Assembly: GCF_900187615.1 (NCBI RefSeq)
Contig: NZ_FYDO01000012.1
Span: 1-64,000 of the forward strand
Direction of reading: 5' to 3'
From: Pseudomonas sp. Irchel s3f7
GTDB taxonomy: Bacteria; Pseudomonadota; Gammaproteobacteria; Pseudomonadales; Pseudomonadaceae
Length of the DNA: 64,000 bases
In this document: positions 56,784 through 64,000 of the stretch, piece by piece
Layout: the number at the start of each line of letters is the position of its first letter
Numbering within the stretch: position 1 is the stretch's first letter
Program-made: the position numbers and the translations under genes
The notes under the pieces: model-generated
What the model was told of the DNA's origin: nothing
Database searches by the model: none
What the model saw: only the letters and a program-made list of their open reading frames with translations

Positions 56784-57557
56784 ATGAAACGTCTCGAAGG
56801 TAAAAGCGCTTTGATCACTGGTTCCGCGCGCGGTATTGGACGCTCGTTTGCCCAGGCCTATATCGGTGAAGGCGCTACGGTCGCTATCGCCGACATCAAT
56901 TTGGAAAGAGCTCAAGCGACGGCCTCCGAGCTTGGGCCGCAAGCTTACGCGGTGGAGATGGACGTTACCCGCCAGGCGTCCATTGATGCAGCGATCGCGG
57001 AGGTCGTTGCCCACGCAGGAAAGCTGGACATCCTTGTGAACAATGCGGCGTTGTTCGATCTTGCACCGATCACCGAGATCACTCGGGAAAGCTACGACAA
57101 GCTTTTTGCAATCAATGTCAGCGGGACGCTGTTCACGCTTCAGGCAGCGGCGAAGCAGATGATCAGTCAGGGGCATGGCGGTAAGATCATCAACATGGCC
57201 AGCCAGGCGGGTCGCCGCGGTGAGGCGTTGGTAGGCGTCTACTGCGCCACCAAGGCGGCCGTCATCAGCCTTACACAGTCTGCTGGCCTTAACCTCATCA
57301 AGCACAAAATCAATGTCAATGCGATTGCCCCGGGGGTTGTCGATGGCGAACACTGGGACGGTGTCGACGCGCTCTTTGCCAAACACGAGAACCGACCCCT
57401 GGGTGAGAAGAAGCGGCTCGTCGGCCTTGAGGTTCCGTATGGAAGAATGGGGACGGCAGAGGATCTGGTAGGAATGGCAATTTTCCTGGCGGGCTCGGAG
57501 AGCGATTACATCGTTGCACAAACGTACAACGTTGATGGCGGGAACTGGATGAGCTGA
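56784..57557 (+). CDS. Sorbitol (L-iditol) 2-dehydrogenase, SDR type (SmoS-like)
   Basis: 257 residues of the classical SDR class: 'ALITGSARGIGRSFAQAYIG', 'NNAALFDLAPITEITRESYD', catalytic Ser in 'IINMASQAGRRGEALVG' and Y-x-x-x-K in 'GVYCATKAAVI', then 'IAPGVVDGEHWDGVDALF' and 'DYIVAQTYNVDGGNWMS'. These stretches are nearly those of Rhodobacter SmoS, which oxidises D-glucitol to D-fructose and galactitol to D-tagatose. In the known P. fluorescens mannitol operon this place is held by a long-chain mannitol dehydrogenase (MtlD) and a xylulokinase, both absent here. Confidence 0.9.
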   Translation: MKRLEGKSALITGSARGIGRSFAQAYIGEGATVAIADINLERAQATASELGPQAYAVEMDVTRQASIDAAIAEVVAHAGKLDILVNNAALFDLAPITEITRESYDKLFAINVSGTLFTLQAAAKQMISQGHGGKIINMASQAGRRGEALVGVYCATKAAVISLTQSAGLNLIKHKINVNAIAPGVVDGEHWDGVDALFAKHENRPLGEKKRLVGLEVPYGRMGTAEDLVGMAIFLAGSESDYIVAQTYNVDGGNWMS

Positions 57558-57745
57558 GTGCAGGAGGGGGGGCGGGTGACAGGAGAGCGGCACATTTTCC
57601 GATCACCCGGCGGTTAGATTCAGCTTCCTCGCGATCACGCTGCCCGACTCATGAGAGCCTGACAGTTTGATCCACCGGCCGATTGTTGAGGTGGGAGCTA
57701 GCAGCAAGGTTTCTTGCTTATCTACGCGGCCACCAGAACTCTGCA

Positions 57746-58462
57746 CTACAGGCCGAGGAGGCGGCGCAGTTCCGGTGCGGTCAGATGGGCGCGGAAACCC
57801 GGCCTGCCCGGCTGGAACGAGGCGGAGGCAGCCAGGTTGCCCACGACGACTGGGTCGCAACCAGCATCGCGTACCAGGTCGGCGGCGACCCGCAAGGCCT
57901 CGGCGTCATCTCCGGCGATGGGCATGCCAATGCGCCCGCCCGCTCGTGAGGCAGACGTTGCCACCACGGTGGCATCGACGGCACTGAATGCGCGCACCAG
58001 TCGCGCGCCGATCATGTACTTCGCGACGGTTTCAGCAACGCCCAGGTTGTGCGCTTCGCGGTATACATCGCTGCTGCTTGTGCCCCAAGGATTGGTGGAG
58101 TCCAGAACGATCTTGCCGCGGTAGGCACTGTGCAGGTCTCGCCCGACCTGGGGCAGCGCTTCAAACGGAATAGCCAACAGAAGCACGGTGCCGAATTCCG
58201 CTGCCGCCATCGGCAGGCCGACCGAAGCGCGTGGCCCTAACGCCTCAACCATGTCTTGCAATTGCTCTGGATGGCGGGAAGAGAACATGACCTCATGTCC
58301 AGCCTCGACCCACAGCCGACCTACCGTGCCGCCCAGCGATCCGCTACCGATCACGCCGATGCGTGTTGGCGCGACCGCAAAGGCGCGACTCGCGGGGATG
58401 AGCCACGGCAAAGCGGCCAATACGGCAAGGGATTTCACTATGGAGCGGCGGGTAGACTTCAT
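57746..58462 (-). CDS. NADP-binding F420-oxidoreductase-like protein with Tat-type signal
   Basis: 238 residues. An N-terminal twin-arginine-like signal is at 1-30 (STRRSIVKSLAVLAALPWLI, then PASRAFA). The Rossmann fold follows: 'RIGVIGSGSLGGTVGRLWVE', 'FSSRHPEQL', 'LLAIPFEALPQVGRDL', 'IVLDSTNPWG' and 'RIGMPIAGDDAEALRVAADL'. This is the NADP-dependent F420 oxidoreductase-like family. Export of a nucleotide-binding protein is unusual, since free NADP is scarce outside the cytoplasm unless carried by the Tat substrate itself. Last gene of the four-gene operon; its ATG overlaps the transporter stop by four bases. Confidence 0.8.
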   Translation of the reverse strand: MKSTRRSIVKSLAVLAALPWLIPASRAFAVAPTRIGVIGSGSLGGTVGRLWVEAGHEVMFSSRHPEQLQDMVEALGPRASVGLPMAAAEFGTVLLLAIPFEALPQVGRDLHSAYRGKIVLDSTNPWGTSSSDVYREAHNLGVAETVAKYMIGARLVRAFSAVDATVVATSASRAGGRIGMPIAGDDAEALRVAADLVRDAGCDPVVVGNLAASASFQPGRPGFRAHLTAPELRRLLGL

Positions 58463-59775
58463 GTCCTGTCCTCAATCAATGATGGTGAGACCGTAGCATC
58501 GCGCTGTTCCTGCTTCAGGTGGGTTCGTCCCAACCAGACACTCAAGCCCAGCCAGATAGCTGAGAGGGGGACCGAGATCATGGGAATCTGCGCCAGGGTC
58601 AGGCCAAGGCCCATCAGGCTTGCGTATCCCCAACTGGCGATTTGGTCACCGCCACGATAAACGACCGTGTCGATGAAGTTCTTGGCTTTGTAGCGATCTT
58701 CACGTGTGCTGGAGGTAAACAGGATTTCCCTGGCGGGTCTGGCCAGTGCGAAGTTCGCTACCCGGCGGGCGACCTGCGCGGCCACGATGACTGCGACGCT
58801 AGGGCTGGCGGCCAAGGCAGCGAAGCCGAACAGGCTGACCAGCGGCAGGACACACAGCGTTGCCACGATGCCCGCGGTGGCGATCATCCTGCCGGTGATG
58901 AACAGCTGGAATACCAGTGTGATCGCATTGACGATCAGGTCGATATTGGCAAAGAACGCCGTGCGGGCCGCACGATCAGGGAACGAGGACTCGGCGATGC
59001 TGGCCTGCTGAAAATACAAGAAAGTCGACGTGACCGAGTACAGCAGAATGAATAGTGCCAACCCGACCAAGTAGGGCGAACGCAACGTGTGGACCATGCC
59101 GGTAAAGATGCCGCCACCCAAGGGCTGGTCCGGGTTTTCCTTGAGCGTGGTGTGACTGAACATCGGAGCAAGGCGAGATAAACGGCGTGATGCAAGTACC
59201 GCCACTTCCAGAAACAGGATGGCAATCACCATCAGCCAGGAGCGGTCCAACTGTTGGATCAGGCTGGAAGTGATAGCCGAGCCCAAGAGGCCGCCAATCG
59301 TTGCTCCTGCCGCGAGTAGCCCGAACAGCCGTTTGCCCTGCTCGCTGTCGAAGATATCCACCATGAAGGACCAGAACACCGAGACGACGAACAGGTTAAA
59401 CACCGAGACCCAGATGAAAAAGGCACGTCCCAGCCACACCTGCCACTGTGGATCGGCGAGATGCAGCAGCAGTGCAAACAACATCAGGTTGGCAGCGAAG
59501 AAGCGATAGGCCACGACGATGAACTGCTTGCGTGGCAGTTTGCGCACGGCCAGCGCGAACAGCGGGCTGGCTACCAGCATCGCCAACAACGTACCAGTGA
59601 ATAGCCAGGGCAAGTTCTGGACCCCGCCGGCCACACCGAGTTCGTCGCGGATCGGTCGCAACAGGTAATACGCCAGAAATAGCGCGATGACGTAGAGCAT
59701 CGACCACAGGACTGCGGGTGCTTCTTCGGGGCGCACCTTGGCCTGGCGCTGCAACAGCGATAAGGGAGATTGCAC
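58459..59775 (-). CDS. Major-facilitator-type transporter resembling ATP/ADP carriers (TlcA-like)
   Basis: 438 residues, about 12 helices. 'AVLWSMLYVIALFLAYYLLR' PIRDELG at the N-terminus is the start of the bacterial NTP/NDP-translocase-like MFS group; others are 'FWSFMVDIFDSEQGKRLFGL' and 'TSSTREDRYKAKNFIDTVVY' RGGD. The last is strongly conserved in that group, but most free-living members have unknown substrates. GTG start at 59775 with GAGGAG before it; it begins 3 bp after the stop of the upstream gene. Confidence 0.82.
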   Translation of the reverse strand: MQSPLSLLQRQAKVRPEEAPAVLWSMLYVIALFLAYYLLRPIRDELGVAGGVQNLPWLFTGTLLAMLVASPLFALAVRKLPRKQFIVVAYRFFAANLMLFALLLHLADPQWQVWLGRAFFIWVSVFNLFVVSVFWSFMVDIFDSEQGKRLFGLLAAGATIGGLLGSAITSSLIQQLDRSWLMVIAILFLEVAVLASRRLSRLAPMFSHTTLKENPDQPLGGGIFTGMVHTLRSPYLVGLALFILLYSVTSTFLYFQQASIAESSFPDRAARTAFFANIDLIVNAITLVFQLFITGRMIATAGIVATLCVLPLVSLFGFAALAASPSVAVIVAAQVARRVANFALARPAREILFTSSTREDRYKAKNFIDTVVYRGGDQIASWGYASLMGLGLTLAQIPMISVPLSAIWLGLSVWLGRTHLKQEQRDATVSPSLIEDRT

Positions 59776-59778
59776 GAC

Positions 59779-60942
59779 TTACTCCTCCCTGGCTCCAGCC
59801 GCGAGCTGAGGCGGAGTCTTCGCTGCGTCGTCTTCCCACCATGCCGTGAACGACTGCGCACGGCCGTCAAGGTAGACCGTGCGGCCGATTTCGGGCGTCC
59901 ACAGCGCGAAGGTTTGCCCCTGACTGGCGACTTGCATGCGCTTGAACGGATCATCCCAATCGTGAGGGGCGATGGAGAAGCGGCCCACATGCGTCTGCAT
60001 CAGCACTCGGGCGCGCAGGTCCTTGGCTGCCTGCGCGGCCTGTTCCGGATTCATGTGGACGTTCGCCCAGCGCGGATCGTACTGACCGGCATCAATGGCG
60101 ACATAGTCGAACGGACCCAGCCGCTGGCCGATCTCGGCAAAGTGCGGGCCATAACCCGAGTCGCCACTGAAAAACAACCGCTGCTCAGGAGACACAAGTG
60201 CAAAGCCGACCCACAGCGACTGATCGCGGGTAAAGGTGCGTCCAGAGTAGTGTCGAGCTGTGGTGACGTGGACTCTGACGTTCGGTGTCAGCGCGATGAC
60301 TTCGTTCCAGTCGGCTTCACGTACGACTCCCATGTCGTAGCCCCAGCGCTCGAAATGAGCGCCTACACCCAACCCCACGATAACCTTTCTGACTTTGGGC
60401 TGAAGCGCCTGAACGGTTGGATAGTCCAAGTGATCGTAATGATCGTGGCTGATCAACAAAGCGTCGATCTCGGGTATGTCATCGGCCGTGTAGAGGCTGG
60501 TGCCCTCGAATGCCTTGTTCACTCCGGGGATCGGCGCGGCGTAAGTGCTGAACACCGGATCGATCAGGATGCGTTGTCCGCCCAGTTGCACGAAGTAGGA
60601 GGAATGGCCCAGCCAAACGACTATATCCTGTGTAGGGTCGAGTGCTTTGAGGTCGGTCTTGACGGCGGGAATCGGGCTTGGCGGTCGAGGCTGCCCCTCT
60701 TGCCCGAAAAGGGTCTGCATCCACATCGATATCTCGGATTGGTCCGTGGTCTTTATGGGCGTGTCGATCTGGTTGCGGAACACTCCGTCGGCATGATTGG
60801 GCGAATGTTCGATGCGCGTCAGCCGCTCGCCGCTGGGCAGGTCGCCGAAGACCGGCTGCTGTAAATAGGCGAAGGCGCCAACGATGCCTAGCAGAGCGAT
60901 ACCGACAACGGCCATGAGAAGACGACCCCAGAATAATTTCAT
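59779..60942 (-). CDS. Membrane-anchored metallo-beta-lactamase-fold hydrolase
   Basis: 387 residues. An N-terminal membrane anchor (about 8-28, 'LLMAVVGIALLGIVGAFAYL') is followed by the MBL domain: 'DIVVWLGHSSYFVQLGGQRI', zinc motif H-x-H-x-D-H in 'ALLISHDHYDHLDYPTVQAL', 'VTTARHYSGR', 'FFSGDSGYGPHFAEIGQRLG' and 'MQTHVGRFSIAPHDWDDPFK'. This is the UlaG/NAPE-PLD-like class. The outer-facing hydrolase may act on a phosphodiester or lactone; substrate unknown. ATG 60942. It starts 22 bp after the SDR gene. Confidence 0.85.
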   Translation of the reverse strand: MKLFWGRLLMAVVGIALLGIVGAFAYLQQPVFGDLPSGERLTRIEHSPNHADGVFRNQIDTPIKTTDQSEISMWMQTLFGQEGQPRPPSPIPAVKTDLKALDPTQDIVVWLGHSSYFVQLGGQRILIDPVFSTYAAPIPGVNKAFEGTSLYTADDIPEIDALLISHDHYDHLDYPTVQALQPKVRKVIVGLGVGAHFERWGYDMGVVREADWNEVIALTPNVRVHVTTARHYSGRTFTRDQSLWVGFALVSPEQRLFFSGDSGYGPHFAEIGQRLGPFDYVAIDAGQYDPRWANVHMNPEQAAQAAKDLRARVLMQTHVGRFSIAPHDWDDPFKRMQVASQGQTFALWTPEIGRTVYLDGRAQSFTAWWEDDAAKTPPQLAAGAREE

Positions 60943-60964
60943 GCAGTAGTTACCGTGGAGGTGG

Positions 60965-61855
60965 TCACGACAGGTTCGTGCCGCTGGCGCGCGTGAGTTC
61001 AGCCAGCAGCAAGTCTTGGAATCGGGAGTCTTGGACCGCGGAATGCGGCTGTTCGCGTCGCTGATGGTGCCAATAGCCGCCGCTGGTGAGTGCCTCAGGG
61101 TCATTGCTGGTGGCAAGCCATTCCTGGGTCAGGTGTCCCAGGCGCAGGTCGTCAGGTGCGTTGGGACCTCCCATCTTCGTTGGGACCCAGCCCGGATCGA
61201 CCGCATTACTGAGGACGTCGGGGTACAACCGCGCAACGGCTGCTGCGAGTGCGGTTACAAAGAGTTTGCTGTCCGAATAGCTGCCTGTGGGGGTGCTGCC
61301 CGACCAGTCCAATCCCGTCAGGCTGGCTTGTCCCCCCCTATGCATGCTGCTGCTCAGGTAGATCAGACGCTTGGGGCGCTGAATCAGGGCCGTGAGCATA
61401 TAGGGGGCGACGACGTTGACGACCAGCAGTTGCGCCCCGCTGAGGATGCCAGCGTTGTGAACAATGGCATCCATCGCGCCGATGGCATTGACCTGACGGG
61501 CAAGGTCGCGAACCTGTTCAAGATCGCCCAAGTCGCCGACTGTCGCGATGGCGCCCTGGTCCACCAGTTCTTGCACGGCAGACAACCGGGCAGGGGAGCG
61601 CACATGCACGACAACCTCGTGGCCTTGGGCAAGCAGGGTCTTGGCGGTGGCATGGCCCAGTCCATCGGCCGAGCCGGTAATGAATACGCGGGCTTTGCCG
61701 CTTGCATTGTTGTCCCGTTGTGCGTTGGACGCGGGAGCCTCCCTTCGGGAATTGGTTGGGGCCTCTGCCCAGGATGCCGTTGCTTCCAGAAGTGAGCCTG
61801 AGATCAACGCCGAACCCAGTCCGGCGCCTCTGATGAGAAAGTCTCTACGATCCAT
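60965..61855 (-). CDS. SDR-family oxidoreductase with Tat signal
   Basis: 296 residues from ATG 61855 (GAGGGG before it). The N-terminus MDRRDFLIRGAGLGSALISG is a textbook twin-arginine signal (R-R-D-F-L-x-R) followed by a hydrophobic run and 'ASWAEA'. The SDR fold follows: 'RVFITGSADGLGHATAKTLL', 'VHNAGILSG', 'LIYLSSSMHRGG' and Y-x-x-x-K in 'GSYSDSKLFV'. The 'VDPGWVPTKMGGPNAPDDLR' end resembles protochlorophyllide-reductase/retinol-dehydrogenase-like SDRs. First gene of the four-gene operon and divergent from the LysR gene, which is its likely regulator. Confidence 0.85.
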   Translation of the reverse strand: MDRRDFLIRGAGLGSALISGSLLEATASWAEAPTNSRREAPASNAQRDNNASGKARVFITGSADGLGHATAKTLLAQGHEVVVHVRSPARLSAVQELVDQGAIATVGDLGDLEQVRDLARQVNAIGAMDAIVHNAGILSGAQLLVVNVVAPYMLTALIQRPKRLIYLSSSMHRGGQASLTGLDWSGSTPTGSYSDSKLFVTALAAAVARLYPDVLSNAVDPGWVPTKMGGPNAPDDLRLGHLTQEWLATSNDPEALTSGGYWHHQRREQPHSAVQDSRFQDLLLAELTRASGTNLS

Positions 61856-62043
61856 GCACGTCCCCTCGGGTCGCTTCGCGCCTCTCGTCCCAAGCGCCAT
61901 GGCGATCGCTCGCGCTGAATATAACGAAGGGTTGGTTAAAAAGAGGTTGTTAATGTAACCGGCCCCCTTCGGCGCCACTAGCTAATCAGTCCTTAAAGGG
62001 GCTATAAGGCCTGCTAATTAATGATTTATGAGAGACTTGGGCG

Positions 62044-62931
62044 ATGGTCAGACGTAACCTCAATGATCTCTTATCGTTCGTAACGATTGCCCGTGAAGGC
62101 AGCTTCACGCGGGCAGCTTCCGTACTGGGCGTGACTCAATCTGCCCTCAGCCAGGCAATGAGCGGGTTAGAGGCCAGGCTGGAGATTCGCTTGCTTACAC
62201 GAACCACCCGTAGCGTATCGCCTACGGCAGCGGGCGAGCGTTTACTAAAAGCCATTGGTCATCGCTTTGACGAAATCGAGGCAGAACTCGACGAACTGAC
62301 CGAGATGCGCGATAAACCCGCCGGCACCGTGCGCATCACCTGTGGTGAGCACATTCTTCGAGCACATTTGCTTCCCAAGCTCACGCCGCTTTTGCTCGAT
62401 TATCCGGATATCAAGATAGAGTTCGATATCAATTATGGTTTTCGAGACATCGTCGCCGACCGTTTCGATGCAGGCGTGCGTATGGGCGATACCATCGACA
62501 AGGATATGGTTGCGGTACCCATCGGTCCTCAACTGCGCATGGCCGCTGCGGCCTCCCCGATGTATTTCGAAAGGCATCCAACGCCCAAAAATCCACGGGA
62601 CCTGCTAAAGCACAGTTGTATCAATCAGCGTATGCAAACAGCAGGGGGGCTATACGTTTGGGAGTTTGAGCGTCGTGGCCAACCGTTAAACGTACGAGTG
62701 GATGGCCAGCTCGTTTTCAACACCTCTCCCAGCATGGTGGATGCAGCCTTGGCCGGCCTGGGCATCGCCTATCTTCCTGAAGAAGAGTTCGCACCGCATC
62801 TGGAAAATGGCCGCCTGGTTCGTGTGCTGGAAGATTGGTGTGCTCCCTTCCCGGGGTACCATTTGTATTACCCAAGTCGCAGACAGCCATCGCGGGCCTT
62901 CACGCTGGTTATGAATGCACTGCGTGTGTAA
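62044..62931 (+). CDS. LysR-family transcriptional regulator
   Basis: 295 residues. The HTH is at 5-65 ('LLSFVTIAREGSFTRAASVL', 'GVTQSALSQAMSGLEARLEI') and the effector domain at 90-290 with 'DYPDIKIEFDINYGFRDIVA', 'FDAGVRMGDTIDKDMVAVPI' and 'YYPSRRQPSRAFTLVMNALR'. It belongs to the large CrgA-like subgroup. It is divergent from the SDR operon across 188 bp that contain short AT-rich dyads such as ctaattaatga near 62013. Confidence 0.92.
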   Translation: MVRRNLNDLLSFVTIAREGSFTRAASVLGVTQSALSQAMSGLEARLEIRLLTRTTRSVSPTAAGERLLKAIGHRFDEIEAELDELTEMRDKPAGTVRITCGEHILRAHLLPKLTPLLLDYPDIKIEFDINYGFRDIVADRFDAGVRMGDTIDKDMVAVPIGPQLRMAAAASPMYFERHPTPKNPRDLLKHSCINQRMQTAGGLYVWEFERRGQPLNVRVDGQLVFNTSPSMVDAALAGLGIAYLPEEEFAPHLENGRLVRVLEDWCAPFPGYHLYYPSRRQPSRAFTLVMNALRV

Positions 62932-63091
62932 GGACGATTGATAAATCTCATTCATGACTTCAATCGCTGCAAGGTATTTCAGTTTTTCTGTCAGCTGATA
63001 CCTTCTGGCGGGAAAGCAATTTGGCTGTCAGATCAATTCGGGTCGGGGGTAGGGCGTGCCCCGCAGCCCATCGGAGCAAAGTGGAGCAACT

Positions 63092-63445
63092 ATGAAAATA
63101 CGCATCGATGTTTCAGGCGGTCCGGTTACGGCAACGCTCGACAACAACGATTCCTCCATAGATTTCGTTAAACAGCTGCCGATGAAACTGACACTGGACG
63201 ACTACGCCTCGACCGAGAAGATCAGCGTCCTGCCCAAGCCATTATCGACACAGGGCGCGCCAGCTGGCTTCACGCCTTCGGTGGGTGACATTGCCTTCTA
63301 TGCGCCTTGGGGAAATCTCGCCATTTTTCATAAAGGCTTCAAGTATTCGAGCGGCCTTATCAAACTCGGCAAGATTGATTCCGGCCTGGAAGTACTCGCG
63401 CGCCCTGGGTCCCTTGAAGTGACGATCACCTTGGTCGATGAGTGA
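63092..63445 (+). CDS. Cyclophilin-like domain protein
   Basis: 117 residues: 'MKIRIDVSGGPVTATLDNND', 'FVKQLPMKLTLDDYASTEKI', 'FTPSVGDIAFYAPWGNLAIF' and 'GLIKLGKIDSGLEVLA'. This is the small cyclophilin-like beta-barrel family common in bacteria, in which no isomerase activity is assured. GGAG lies six bases before ATG 63092; an in-frame extension to 63056 is less likely. It lies between two LysR genes. Confidence 0.85.
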   Translation: MKIRIDVSGGPVTATLDNNDSSIDFVKQLPMKLTLDDYASTEKISVLPKPLSTQGAPAGFTPSVGDIAFYAPWGNLAIFHKGFKYSSGLIKLGKIDSGLEVLARPGSLEVTITLVDE

Positions 63446-63547
63446 TACCCCAAAACAGTCAGAACCACGCCGGCAAAAACTGTCTGTGGCGTAGGGGGCG
63501 GGTGAGGTCCTTTCGTTCATACGTTTCACACCAATGGCAGAGAACTC

Positions 63548-64000
63548 ATGCAGCTGACTCGTGCCAACTTTGGCGATTTTATCTACTTTTTAGCTGTCGC
63601 CCGCCATTCCAGCTTCAGTCGTGCGGGTGTTGAAGTAGGGATAAGTGCATCTGCGCTGAGTCATGCGATCAAGGGGCTGGAGGCGAGATTGGGGGTTCGT
63701 TTGCTCAATCGCACGACCCGCAGCGTCACCCTGACGGCAGCCGGTGAGGAGCTGCTGGCATTGATAAGCGAACCTGTCGACAAAATCGACCAGGCCATTG
63801 AGTTGTTGAATAAGTTCCGTGATGAGCCCACTGGTCGTATACGGCTGAATGTTTTCAGTGACGCGGCGCTCCTTTTGTTGGCACCCGTTTTATCGACATT
63901 TGCTCATCGTTATCCCGATATCGAAGTGGAAGTCTCAACCACCAACAGTATGGTGGACATTGTTGAAGGAGGCTTCGACGCTGGGATCAGGTATGGCGCT
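63548..64000 (+). CDS. LysR-family transcriptional regulator, 5' part (cut by window edge)
   Basis: The open frame from ATG 63548 runs 151 codons to the right edge without a stop. The HTH is 'FIYFLAVARHSSFSRAGVEV' and 'GISASALSHAIKGLEARLGV', followed by RLLNRTTRSVTLTAAG, then the effector domain start 'TGRIRLNVFSDAALLLLAPV', 'RYPDIEVEVSTTNSMVDIVE' and 'GGFDAGIRYGA'. CrgA-like subgroup, paralogous to the gene at 62044. Confidence 0.9.
   Translation, partial: MQLTRANFGDFIYFLAVARHSSFSRAGVEVGISASALSHAIKGLEARLGVRLLNRTTRSVTLTAAGEELLALISEPVDKIDQAIELLNKFRDEPTGRIRLNVFSDAALLLLAPVLSTFAHRYPDIEVEVSTTNSMVDIVEGGFDAGIRYGA

Overview
The window is a stretch of a Pseudomonas chromosome, most likely from the P. 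fluorescens group. The basis is the gacA-uvrC-pgsA-tRNA-Gly order with a TTG-started gacA, the GTAGGAGC-type REP elements scattered between genes, the RpoN-dependent 3-hydroxybutyrate locus, and high-GC codon use. All functions are assigned by reading the sequence; no database search was run.

Left part (1-35 kb, mostly core). An IS110-type transposase is cut by the left edge and abuts a tandem array of REP doublets with a 131-bp period (185-935). Then come an old-yellow-enzyme-type oxidoreductase and a minus-strand operon wecB-nfrB-nfrA-DUF4434. That operon resembles the c-di-GMP-controlled ManNAc-polysaccharide / phage N4 receptor pathway and ends in a decayed GGDEF gene. A D-amino-acid module follows (RidA, IclR regulator, D-serine-dehydratase-like enzyme), then a parvulin, a multi-PAS hybrid kinase, and a complete 3-hydroxybutyrate locus (permease, dehydrogenase, acetoacetyl-CoA synthetase). 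That locus is preceded by a -24/-12 promoter and palindromes next to its enhancer-binding activator. Next are yejABEF (peptide / microcin C-type uptake), a second parvulin, a lipase without signal peptide, a repeat protein, and a DAHP synthase with two upstream leader ORFs and an attenuator-type terminator. gacA, uvrC, pgsA and tRNA-Gly close the core segment.

Island (35.4 to about 47.7 kb). A tyrosine recombinase with an unusual C-terminal extension starts about 220 bp after the tRNA-Gly gene. Behind it lie a transposase relic, a trypsin-like protease, a cysteine-protease-like protein, an Abi-C-like protein, a HEXXH metalloprotein and a TPR-CHAT (caspase-like) protein. The reading frame of the CHAT gene is broken at three copies of a 7-bp repeat. 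This reads as a defence-type cargo rich in peptidases. A complete IS21-family element sits directly upstream of the CHAT gene and abuts a 5'-truncated LysR gene.

Right part (48-64 kb). This holds a RibD/DHFR-like reductase, a methyltransferase, and a polyol locus: a PfkB kinase and AraC regulator divergent from an ABC transporter plus a sorbitol-dehydrogenase-type SDR. It ends with a four-gene operon (Tat-signal SDR, membrane-anchored metallo-beta-lactamase-fold protein, ATP/ADP-carrier-like transporter, Tat-signal NADP-binding protein) divergent from a LysR gene, a cyclophilin-like protein, and a LysR gene cut by the right edge.
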